NCBI RefSeq assembly: GCF_026891935.1 | Contig: NZ_JAPTGC010000004.1 | Coordinates: forward strand, 117,751 to 181,750 | Direction of reading: 5' to 3' | Source: Methanocorpusculum vombati | GTDB taxonomy: Archaea > Halobacteriota > Methanomicrobia > Methanomicrobiales > Methanocorpusculaceae | DNA length: 64,000 bases | Shown: in pieces, positions 38,953 through 48,215 of the stretch | Layout: each line of letters opens with the position of its first letter | Position numbering within the stretch: position 1 is the stretch's first letter | Made by a program: the position numbers and the translations under genes | Notes under the pieces: generated by a model | Told to the model about the DNA's origin: nothing | Databases searched by the model: none | Seen by the model: the letters and a program-made list of their open reading frames with translations, nothing else

Positions 38953-39035
38953 GATAAATGATAAAGAAATGTCGTGCCATTTGTCGGCATGTGGATTGAA
39001 AATCATTTCTTATGGGGAGGATATTCGATCCTAAT
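38953..39035 (+). CRISPR. Orphan degenerate repeat with guide: putative Cas-regulating mini-CRISPR
   Basis: Bases 38971-39002 are exactly 32 nt and match the array repeat at 22 positions without gaps. GTCGT at the front and GTGGATTGAAA at the 3' handle are intact, the stem is replaced by TGCC/GGCA, and the terminal T is A. GATAAAT starts 18 nt upstream (38953). The guide begins at 39003 with TCATTTCTTATG; its seed matches the cas5c upstream region (36621-36632) except at position 6. No clear second repeat follows, only a weak candidate near 39049-39082. This resembles CreR/CreA-type crRNA-like regulators that repress cas promoters. Expression is not shown. Confidence 0.7.
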
Positions 39036-39209
39036 CTGCGAAGGTGAAGTACCCAGAATTGTTCCCGGGTGGTTCGCATTTGGCAGATTTGTTATCCTTT
39101 TCTGAAACTTAGGTATGTGGAGTGTTCTTTTCCATTTTTGTATGTGTTCTATCATCTTCGAAAAAGGGCGAATACAGCTAAATAGCTGAGGTTCTATATA
39201 TATTTTAGA
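39036..39209 (+). promoter_or_regulatory. CRISPR leader
   Basis: A/T-rich stretch running into the first repeat. It ends with TCTATATATATTTTA (about 39193-39207), a strong TATA-like promoter directly before repeat 1. An inverted repeat CAGCT-AAAT-AGCTG lies at 39175-39188. Cas genes are on the other side of it, and repeats at this end are perfect while those at the far end decay, so this is the leader end where new spacers enter. Confidence 0.7.
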
Positions 39210-42200
39210 GTCGTACCTCACGGAGGTACGTGGATTGAAATCAAAGAATCACAAGACCAACGAAAGCAGCGAGCGCGTCGTACCTCACGGAGGTACGTGG
39301 ATTGAAATTTTGACCTGGTGGATCAGTTTGCATCTGGCTTCTGTCGTACCTCACGGAGGTACGTGGATTGAAATTACTTTTCCACTTTTCCCAATCTCAG
39401 GATACTTCGTCGTACCTCACGGAGGTACGTGGATTGAAATCTCAACAAATCACGAACCTGCATCCACACAGGCAGTCGTACCTCACGGAGGTACGTGGAT
39501 TGAAATAAAAACAATAGGATTCAACTCCAAAGGCAAGGCGTCGTACCTCACGGAGGTACGTGGATTGAAATCAAAGACACCTGTTCAAATGCTTCACGAA
39601 CAAGTCGTACCTCACGGAGGTACGTGGATTGAAATGGATACAGATTAAGCCCTGGAGCAGTCAAGGAGATGTCGTACCTCACGGAGGTACGTGGATTGAA
39701 ATTGCCATGATCAGTCCACCGGTAGTGATCCGGCGTCGTACCTCACGGAGGTACGTGGATTGAAATAGTCCGGATGTCAAAGGACGTTCCTGTCTGCGGG
39801 GGTCGTACCTCACGGAGGTACGTGGATTGAAATATCCGGACCGTGGATCGGAGGCCGCGAGTGCAGTCGTACCTCACGGAGGTACGTGGATTGAAATTGC
39901 TTTTGAGATGTACTGGCTCGGTGCATCCATCGTCGTACCTCACGGAGGTACGTGGATTGAAATAAACTGTATCTTGATTCTGTGGTCAACACTGCCGTCG
40001 TACCTCACGGAGGTACGTGGATTGAAATTGATGAGACTTATAACGCAAAAGCGGATAGGAAGTCGTACCTCACGGAGGTACGTGGATTGAAATAGCTGAA
40101 ACGTCTTTCCGAAAAACTTGCAGAGTTGTCGTACCTCACGGAGGTACGTGGATTGAAATAACCACCCTGTTTCCTTCCAGATAATCTCTGCGTCGTACCT
40201 CACGGAGGTACGTGGATTGAAATGGCGTTGGATGGCGGGCACAACACGAGATCATGTCGTACCTCACGGAGGTACGTGGATTGAAATCTTCATACGTCGT
40301 CAATTGTCATAAAACCTACGGTCGTACCTCACGGAGGTACGTGGATTGAAATGACGGATCTCTGAAATGGAACCGTTGGGATAAGGTCGTACCTCACGGA
40401 GGTACGTGGATTGAAATGAGCACATCGCAATCGTTACGTGGCCCGCCTGCGAGTCGTACCTCACGGAGGTACGTGGATTGAAATGGTACATATCACTGGG
40501 ATATTGAATATTTTGCAGTCGTACCTCACGGAGGTACGTGGATTGAAATGATTTCTGCGGGGGAAATGCGGATGAGTGGGGCGTCGTACCTCACGGAGGT
40601 ACGTGGATTGAAATCAAATGTCTGTCTGACAACATCGTCTTTGGGAGTCGTACCTCACGGAGGTACGTGGATTGAAATCCATCCTCGGAGCCGCGGCGTT
40701 TTCCTGCGGTGGTCGTACCTCACGGAGGTACGTGGATTGAAATTCGTTGTAAGCCGAGTACTGCAGTGTGGCCAGCGGTCGTACCTCACGGAGGTACGTG
40801 GATTGAAATATCAGACGATCGGAGGGCAAGGAATGATCCCACAAGTCGTACCTCACGGAGGTACGTGGATTGAAATTGTCCCGACAGCAGCGGCATACCA
40901 TCCGCCCGGTCGTCGTACCTCACGGAGGTACGTGGATTGAAATAGAACATGCTCCGTTACAACCCCTGCCCTAACGTCGTACCTCACGGAGGTACGTGGA
41001 TTGAAATTGATTCGGAGAGGGCCGTCAGGTGATCGAGTGTGTCGTACCTCACGGAGGTACGTGGATTGAAATTAATCTTCGGAAATGCTGCACTCCACAA
41101 ACTTATCCAGTCGTACCTCACGGAGGTACGTGGATTGAAATTAATCCCTCAATAAGCCCCCCGTAGGATGTCCGTCGTACCTCACGGAGGTACGTGGATT
41201 GAAATGTCAGAGGATCCAGGGTCGCATTCTCAAGCGCAGTCGTACCTCACGGAGGTACGTGGATTGAAATTCATAAATCCAGTGTTCCCCCAGCGGAGGA
41301 TTGAGTCGTACCTCACGGAGGTACGTGGATTGAAATATAGTTGTTTTCTTTTGTGGTTACAATCCTAAGTCGTACCTCACGGAGGTACGTGGATTGAAAT
41401 ATATACAAACTGTAACTGTTCCTAATGATACAAGTCGTACCTCACGGAGGTACGTGGATTGAAATTTGTTTTCAAGTTGCTTGGGTATGATATGGGGGAG
41501 TCGTACCTCACGGAGGTACGTGGATTGAAATGTTGAATTACGTATTTAGCAGCTTCATAACCATCGTCGTACCTCACGGAGGTACGTGGATTGAAATACA
41601 TATTTGTGTTATATATTTAACTGCTTTACGTCGTACCTCACGGAGGTACGTGGATTGAAATTTTTCAAAGCAGTACAACAGGCACTCATTGCCGTCGTAC
41701 CTCACGGAGGTACGTGGATTGAAATCGGCAGCGGGAGCGGTACGGAGAGCGATCCGTACGTCGTACCTCACGGAGGTACGTGGATTGAAATTCCGCCAGA
41801 CGCAGAACCGACCACTAAACGAGGATGTCGTACCTCACGGAGGTACGTGGATTGAAATAGGCATCCGGGAATATAGGAGAGCAGATAGTTGGTCGTACCT
41901 CACGGAGGTACGTGGATTGAAATCTCGCAATGTGCGTAATCCGAATAGTAAGCATGTCGTACCTCACGGAGGTACGTGGATTGAAATGTTTGCTGTGCGA
42001 TGCAGGATCGTCACAATCAGAGTCGTACCTCACGGAGGTACGTGGATTGAAATATGTCCCCCGAAAATGCCATTGCACTGAATCGCGTCGTACCTCACGG
42101 AGGTACGTGGATTGAAATATCTTTTGTCCGGTAGTTTTTGACCCGCACCATGTCGTACCTCACGGAGGTACGTGGATTGAAATTATCTTATCTATTATTG

Positions 42201-45200
42201 GAGTTTTTAAAATGGGTCGTACCTCACGGAGGTACGTGGATTGAAATATACTTGAGTAGATAAGCAACTCTGCACCGCGTCGTACCTCACGGAGGTACGT
42301 GGATTGAAATCACAATCAATCAAAAGTGGCATCATGCAGTAGGTCGTACCTCACGGAGGTACGTGGATTGAAATTCATGAGATGTTTATATAGTCATATC
42401 ACCGAAAGTCGTACCTCACGGAGGTACGTGGATTGAAATCGAAAGCCGTATTAGTAGCAGCAGAAGAAATACGTCGTACCTCACGGAGGTACGTGGATTG
42501 AAATATCGCACCAGCCGCAGCAATCAGCATCAACGCGGTCGTACCTCACGGAGGTACGTGGATTGAAATTTATGCAGGATGCCAGCATTACGATGGATTT
42601 CATGTCGTACCTCACGGAGGTACGTGGATTGAAATTTGTCCTGCCAGTAGACGCCAGTCGCGAGCACTTCGTCGTACCTCACGGAGGTACGTGGATTGAA
42701 ATCGAGTAACGCCGACTGATCCTGCATCTCTGGGTCGTACCTCACGGAGGTACGTGGATTGAAATTCCCAATCCGGCGAAATGCCGTCTGAAATCGTCGT
42801 CGTACCTCACGGAGGTACGTGGATTGAAATACTCGCTTCCTTTGGGATACATATACGGAGGAACTGGTCGTACCTCACGGAGGTACGTGGATTGAAATCG
42901 AAGAAGACTACACCGAAATCTACTCAATGGTAGTCGTACCTCACGGAGGTACGTGGATTGAAATTACGTTTTCCGCGTGCCGAAGCCACCCGAAAAAGTC
43001 GTACCTCACGGAGGTACGTGGATTGAAATACGTCGACCGCCACTACCTGCAAAACCCCGACCGGTCGTACCTCACGGAGGTACGTGGATTGAAATCAGTT
43101 GCCGCGGCGGGTGCTAAACTGGTAGATAGTCGTACCTCACGGAGGTACGTGGATTGAAATTACGCTTGGAAATAAGGCTGTTAACGACGACGTCGTACCT
43201 CACGGAGGTACGTGGATTGAAATCCCCAGACCACCCGTCAGAGGAGCTGTCAGAATGTCGTACCTCACGGAGGTACGTGGATTGAAATACTTGGACGCGC
43301 GAAGGCGGTCTTGCAGGTGGGTCGTACCTCACGGAGGTACGTGGATTGAAATTCATTATCGGCGGTATTGCGGCGGTCGGTGTTCGTCGTACCTCACGGA
43401 GGTACGTGGATTGAAATCGCTCCCCGCGTTTCCGGCACACCGTGACCGCGTCGTACCTCACGGAGGTACGTGGATTGAAATATTTTTCCTCGTTGGATGT
43501 TGTGGGTTTTGGGTCGTACCTCACGGAGGTACGTGGATTGAAATATATGACAAAAACGGGAAACTCATGTCATCCACGTCGTACCTCACGGAGGTACGTG
43601 GATTGAAATAACCGTAAACGTATACGTATACTGCCGGTTGTGTCGTACCTCACGGAGGTACGTGGATTGAAATAGTCTCCATCCGGATCACCCGCCGGAG
43701 CAGCTCCGTCGTACCTCACGGAGGTACGTGGATTGAAATTTCGTTCGCCATGTTTTCCGCGGAGTGCGGCAGATCGTACCTCACGGAGGTACGTGGATTG
43801 AAATCAATGATTCGGGGAGCGACCACTTGGAAAACGTCGTACCTCACGGAGGTACGTGGATTGAAATCACGTACCTGCATTTCCCAGTCTCGATCGCGTG
43901 TGTCGTACCTCACGGAGGTACGTGGATTGAAATGGTTTCCACCTTAGCGATAAACTCGTGCGGGTTGGTCGTACCTCACGGAGGTACGTGGATTGAAATT
44001 GTGCGACTGTGTTCCGGGGACAAACTACAACGTCGTACCTCACGGAGGTACGTGGATTGAAATCCATTCGCCTATCCGGCATTCGTTGGGGCCGGGGTCG
44101 TACCTCACGGAGGTACGTGGATTGAAATTGATCTTGGCTTCTGCGTGGAACCGCTCGGGATGTCGTACCTCACGGAGGTACGTGGATTGAAATTTCCGGG
44201 ATATGTTGTGGGAACTGGTGACACGGGAGCGTCGTACCTCACGGAGGTACGTGGATTGAAATTTCCCCACTCAATAGCACCAGAACCTGAACTAGGTCGT
44301 ACCTCACGGAGGTACGTGGATTGAAATTTTTTTGGGCTTATCAGACATTACCCCTTCCTCACGTCGTACCTCACGGAGGTACGTGGATTGAAATCGTATA
44401 TGTATCCCTAGCGGGGAAACAACCGGAAGTCGTACCTCACGGAGGTACGTGGATTGAAATCATTTCCCAACCGTTATCAGTGGCCAGCTTATCGTCGTAC
44501 CTCACGGAGGTACGTGGATTGAAATTTACCGAGCGGCATCCGCCCAACAAGGGATGGGTCGTACCTCACGGAGGTACGTGGATTGAAATAGTTTTCCACT
44601 TGTACACAGCCCTCTCAGAACGTCGTACCTCACGGAGGTACGTGGATTGAAATCAAATATCCTACAGCGTGGACACGACCGGCAATGTCGTACCTCACGG
44701 AGGTACGTGGATTGAAATCGACAAACACGTCAGTTGTTGCAGGCAAGCCGGGTCGTACCTCACGGAGGTACGTGGATTGAAATTACGACCAGAACGGAAC
44801 AGCGTGCGAATCTTAGTCGTACCTCACGGAGGTACGTGGATTGAAATTTGCTGCGTTGCGCGTGCACACTGCGGGATCTCGGTCGTACCTCACGGAGGTA
44901 CGTGGATTGAAATTCATTCAGAGTTGGCCGGAAATCAGGAACATCATGTCGTACCTCACGGAGGTACGTGGATTGAAATCTTCGATCAGTACCTCGCCAA
45001 CCTCGCCCCTCGTCGTACCTCACGGAGGTATGTGGATTGAAATACCAGAAAAGAAGCCCAAAAACGGAAGCGACCGGTCGTACCTCACGGAGGTACGTGG
45101 ATTGAAATTACAAAGTCCATGAACGACTGGAAGTCCTCCTCAAGTCGTACCTCACGGAGGTACGTGGATTGAAATTTGTTGTCGCAAACGGCGGTAGTGT

Positions 45201-45502
45201 GAACAGCAGTCGTACCTCACGGAGGTACGTGGATTGAAATTGGATGGTGCACGTTCTGCGTTTAAATCGATTGTCGTCGTACCTCACGGAGGTACGTGGA
45301 TTGAAATTTTGCTTTGCGGCGTCCCGGATGCGGTTTTCGGTCGTACCTCACGGAGGTACGTGGATTGAAATATTCCACCCGTTAATGCAGGTTCTTTCCA
45401 CGTTGTCGTACCTTGTTACAGTATGTGGATTGAAATACAGCAGCCTCAACTTTATTGTAATGGATACCAAGTCATACCTCGTGTAAGTACGCGGATTGAA
45501 AT
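39210..45502 (+). CRISPR. Type I-C CRISPR array, about 97 repeats
   Basis: I counted 95 near-identical 32-nt repeats (first 39210-39241, last 45340-45371) plus two degenerate ones at 45405-45436 and 45471-45502. The period averages 65.2 nt, so spacers are mostly 31-36 nt. The repeat begins GTCGTACCTC, folds as GTACCTC/GAGGTAC around ACG, and ends GTGGATTGAAAT, the type I-C pattern processed by Cas5c. Only single-base variants were noticed (first base at 43773, stem base in the 45012 copy). No spacer appears twice by eye. Protein frames across the array are artefacts of the repeat. Confidence 0.98.
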
Positions 45503-45524
45503 GGATGTGATATCCATGTAGTCC

Positions 45525-45566
45525 ATTTCGGCATGTCATACCTGCGAGAAGTATGACGACAATCCT
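45525..45566. CRISPR. Strongly decayed trailing repeat, readable on both strands
   Basis: Starting at 45535, 64 nt after the previous repeat, GTCATAC-(9)-GTATGAC keeps the hairpin but loses the ATTGAAAT handle on the plus strand. Because the repeat core is palindromic, the same bases also read on the minus strand as GTCGT...AGGTA...GAAAT (45560 down to 45525), which could act as a second repeat for the inverted unit next door. Confidence 0.5.
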
Positions 45567-45641
45567 CTCAGAAGGTTACATCCTTCGGGTAATTTCAATC
45601 CGAGTATCTGTACAATGCACGACTTCAAATCATAATTTATC
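45561..45641 (-). CRISPR. Inverted orphan repeat with guide: second putative mini-CRISPR
   Basis: On the minus strand 45623-45592 is a 32-nt ungapped match (22/32) to the array repeat, beginning GTCGTGC and ending with the perfect handle GGATTGAAAT. GATAAAT (45641-45635) starts 18 nt upstream, the same box and spacing as at the cas3-side orphan repeat. A 31-nt interval (45591-45561), of spacer length, separates it from the decayed repeat. The guide would start TACCCGAAGG. No convincing target with a suitable PAM was found in this window. Confidence 0.55.
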
Positions 45642-45658
45642 AACTGTTAATCGAGATT

Positions 45659-45730
45659 TCAGTTCACTAACATAGGGAGTGAAATCACCACATCAGTAAC
45701 GTCTCCAAGCTCAAAACGTTCATACCCCAT
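45659..45730 (-). CDS. Possible 23-codon mini-gene ahead of the inverted orphan repeat
   Basis: ATG at 45730, TGA at 45661-45659. The peptide begins MGYERFELGDVTDVVISLPM. It ends 18 nt before the GATAAAT box of the inverted orphan repeat, the place where a CreT-type toxin sits in CreTA modules. There is no ribosome site and the codons are ordinary, so it may equally be chance or a gene remnant. The rest of 45642-45859 shows nothing recognisable. Confidence 0.25.
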   Translation of the reverse strand: MGYERFELGDVTDVVISLPMLVN

Positions 45731-45859
45731 ACAGACATCTGGATGAAACAAGACAAGAAAAAAGATAGCATGCCAGAAGGAGGAGACATACCTGTAGAGA
45801 GTCTCCCCAGTAAAACCACCTTATCATACCCTCCGTTTTCCCCAGAAGCGAATAACATT

Positions 45860-46309
45860 TCACCCCATCACCCCAATCCTCTCCAGATCCCCCTCCCGCA
45901 CGCACCGCACAACCTCCGCAACCCCCCGTTCAACCTCCGCACTCAACCCCTCCCTCTCTCCCATCCAGAAAGGCTGCACCCCCACAACCACAATCCTCCC
46001 CGCCGCATCCGCCAAAAACCGCACCAGATGTGACAACGCCAGCATATGCGTACCTATCGCCGTATCACAAATCCGCTCCGCAGGAATCCTCCGCACCGAA
46101 CCCGCCGGAAGCCCCATCTCCGCCGCATCCACAATCACCAGAAGATCCGGGGCTGCCCGACGCACCACACCCGTAAAATTCTCCGGCGCCGTACCACAAT
46201 CATACGCAGCAACACCCGGCAGTCCCAGAGCCGCAACCCCCGCAGCAGTCGCAGGGCCCGCTCCGTCATCACCATGCAGAGAATTACCAACACCAAGAAC
46301 AACAATCAT
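45860..46309 (-). CDS. Hydrogenase maturation protease (HycI / M52 family)
   Basis: 149-aa peptidase that removes the C-terminal tail of a [NiFe]-hydrogenase large subunit after nickel insertion. It has the family start VVLGVGNSLHGDDGAG (first nickel-sensing Asp/Glu site), IVDAAEMG, and THMLALSHLV with the conserved His. In a methanogen the client could be F420-reducing or energy-converting hydrogenase; no hydrogenase gene is in the window. It is downstream of tRNA-Gly on the same strand, about 20 bp apart. Confidence 0.88.
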   Translation of the reverse strand: MIVVLGVGNSLHGDDGAGPATAAGVAALGLPGVAAYDCGTAPENFTGVVRRAAPDLLVIVDAAEMGLPAGSVRRIPAERICDTAIGTHMLALSHLVRFLADAAGRIVVVGVQPFWMGEREGLSAEVERGVAEVVRCVREGDLERIGVMG

Positions 46310-46328
46310 AGAAACCGGAAAAAGAAGT

Positions 46329-46399
46329 GCATCGACCGGGACTCGAACCCGAGTTTAGGCGTTGGCAACGCCTAGTGATAACCACTACACTATCGATGC
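46329..46399 (-). tRNA. tRNA-Gly (GCC)
   Basis: 71 nt folds as a full cloverleaf on the minus strand. The acceptor GCATCGA pairs with TCGATGC, the D-arm is GTG/CAC, the anticodon stem AGGCG/CGCCT encloses loop TTGCCAA with anticodon GCC, and the T-arm loop is TTCGAGT. There is no intron, and CCA is not encoded. It serves GGC/GGU codons. Confidence 0.96.
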
Positions 46400-46630
46400 A
46401 AGATTGCACTAATTACAATGACGTCTACGCATTAAAATAATTCGGTTTGTGAGGTGCTGCACCGGTATTCCGAAAACATCTCACGACCCGCACCGCAGAG
46501 CCATGCCCGCCGCATCAAGGAAACACACCGACCACAAAAAGAAGAAAACACAATACAACATCTTCATTCCCGGAAAGAGCGTATGCATACAAAACCAAAC
46601 AAAAACAAATGGAAACCCGGGTGAATCCCC

Positions 46631-46978
46631 ATGAAAAAATGGTATGACGAAGAATACGAATTTAAAATCGAAGTAACAGGATTTCTCCGCAACGATCACA
46701 CCGAACGCTACTGCCGAAACGGTGAAGAAATTGGAGATACCTATACCTGTACCTATGGCTGTCCCGTAAACACAGACGGACAGGGAATCTGCTCCAAAGT
46801 AATGATGATTCTGTTTCCCGTAATGGAAGCAGTCAGAAGCGGCGGAGATTTGGAAAACATCGGCGGCAGTGACAAATATACCAAAGAAATCGTATGCCCG
46901 GACGGCTGCGTCATGTTCCGGCTGACAGCAAAAAAACTGGGAAACGAGAACTTTTTCAAAGGAAAATTCTTCGATTGA
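46631..46978 (+). CDS. TIGR04076-family protein, unknown function
   Basis: 115 aa. The FKIEV start, the middle G-ICS-(V)MMILFPVMEA block and the final CPDG-VMFRL segment match the small TIGR04076 family found in anaerobic bacteria and methanogens. Conserved cysteines (around residues 28, 40, 44, 54, 88 and 92) suggest metal binding or a redox role, but the function is unknown. It is the only plus-strand gene between the tRNA and dnaJ. Confidence 0.6.
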   Translation: MKKWYDEEYEFKIEVTGFLRNDHTERYCRNGEEIGDTYTCTYGCPVNTDGQGICSKVMMILFPVMEAVRSGGDLENIGGSDKYTKEIVCPDGCVMFRLTAKKLGNENFFKGKFFD

Positions 46979-47005
46979 ATCGAACGAAAAAAATACAGAA
47001 AAATC

Positions 47006-47016
47006 CAAAAAAAAAA
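47006..47016 (-). terminator. T-tract terminator after dnaJ
   Basis: A run of ten A on the plus strand, oligo-T on the dnaJ strand, starting a few nt after the dnaJ stop. It should end the grpE-dnaK-dnaJ transcript. Confidence 0.5.
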
Positions 47017-47019
47017 TAT

Positions 47020-48189
47020 TTATTTAAAGAAGCCGCGCTTCTTTTTCTTCTCTTCCTTCGGCGCATCAGACCCCGGAGAACTCTTCGACTCCTTCGGCTC
47101 TTTTGCATCCTTCGTCTTCGGCGCATTCCCTTCCGCCGCAAGAAGCTGCTCATACAACTCCCGCTCAGCCGCGGACAACTTCTTCGGCGTCGCAATCACA
47201 ATCCGCACCAGCAGACTGCCAAAGTTCCCGCGTCTCCGGACACCCTCACCCGGAATCCGCATCCGCGTCCCATAGGAAATACCCGCCGGAACCTTCAGCG
47301 ACACCTTCTTCTTATCCAGCGTCTCGATCAGAACCTCACAGCCAAGAGCAGCCTGGGCAGGTGTAATCTCATACTGCGTCACCAGATTATCATCCTCGCG
47401 ATCGAACCGAGAGTTCGGCATCACGCGAACCTCAATATAGAGATCCCCGTTCGGCGCACCGTAATCCCCGGCCTCGCCGTACCCCTCCATCCGCAGACGC
47501 ATCCCGGACTCAATGCCCGGAGGGACATGCACCGTAACCTTGCGCCGGACCTTCGTTCTGCCGGTACCATTACACTTCCGGCACACCGACTCCGGAATCT
47601 TCCCGCGGCCGCCGCAGTTCGGACAGGGTGACGCCGTCACCATCTGACCAAAGATCGAGTTTCTGACCTGCTTGATCTGACCGGTTCCGCCGCATTTCGG
47701 ACACGTTGTAGTCTTCTTCGTCGAACTGCCCGTCCCGTCACAGTCCGGACACTGCTCGGTATGCATCACCTCGATCTCCTTCTGCGCACCAAAGACCGCA
47801 TCCTCAAGACTGATCTGAATACGCATCAGAAGATCATCACCCTGACGGGGACCGGAACGCCGTCCGCCACCGCCGAAGAACGAATCAAAGATATCCCCGA
47901 ACCCGGAGAAGTCCGCATTAAACCCGGCACCGCCCGGCCCTCCGCCGTAACTTCCCTTCGACGCATTCGTAAAGTTCTCGTGGCCCAGCTGATCATACTG
48001 GCGGCGCTTCGACTCATCCGACAGTACCGCATACGCTTCATTGATCGACTTGAACTTCTCCTCGGCGCCCGCCTCCTTGCAGACGTCAGGGTGATACTTC
48101 TTGGCGAGGTTCCGGTATGCCTTTTTGATGTCCGTCTCCGTCGCATTGCGGGGAACACCCAAGACATCATAGTACGATTCCGAACCCAT
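47020..48189 (-). CDS. dnaJ: Chaperone DnaJ (Hsp40)
   Basis: 389-aa type I J-protein that stimulates DnaK ATPase and delivers unfolded clients. The J-domain with HPD (KKYHPDV) is at the N-terminus, then a Gly/Phe-rich linker, four Cys-x2-Cys-x-Gly-x-Gly zinc repeats and the C-terminal substrate domain. A charged Lys/Glu tail ends the protein. ATG 48189 is preferred over 48195 because AGGTGA then lies 6 nt upstream rather than touching the start. It follows dnaK by about 26 bp. Confidence 0.96.
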   Translation of the reverse strand: MGSESYYDVLGVPRNATETDIKKAYRNLAKKYHPDVCKEAGAEEKFKSINEAYAVLSDESKRRQYDQLGHENFTNASKGSYGGGPGGAGFNADFSGFGDIFDSFFGGGGRRSGPRQGDDLLMRIQISLEDAVFGAQKEIEVMHTEQCPDCDGTGSSTKKTTTCPKCGGTGQIKQVRNSIFGQMVTASPCPNCGGRGKIPESVCRKCNGTGRTKVRRKVTVHVPPGIESGMRLRMEGYGEAGDYGAPNGDLYIEVRVMPNSRFDREDDNLVTQYEITPAQAALGCEVLIETLDKKKVSLKVPAGISYGTRMRIPGEGVRRRGNFGSLLVRIVIATPKKLSAAERELYEQLLAAEGNAPKTKDAKEPKESKSSPGSDAPKEEKKKKRGFFK

Positions 48190-48215
48190 TGTCATTCACC
48201 TGGAAAAGAAGGGGA

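Noticed and set aside
39046..39082. Possible second degenerate repeat after the first orphan guide
   Set aside because: Only GTACC and a gapped GTGG...T.G.A..T ending agree; the spacing would give a 40-nt guide. Too weak to call.
39235..45486. Dozens of reading frames across the CRISPR array with repeated VVPHGGTWIEI or SYLTEVRGLK segments
   Set aside because: They are translations of the 32-nt repeat in different frames joined by spacers, with no start signals of their own.
45718..45730. TTC followed by ATACCCC at the mini-gene start as a target for the second orphan guide
   Set aside because: The guide starts TACCC directly, so the match is offset by one base from the PAM and breaks at the next positions; only five contiguous bases agree.
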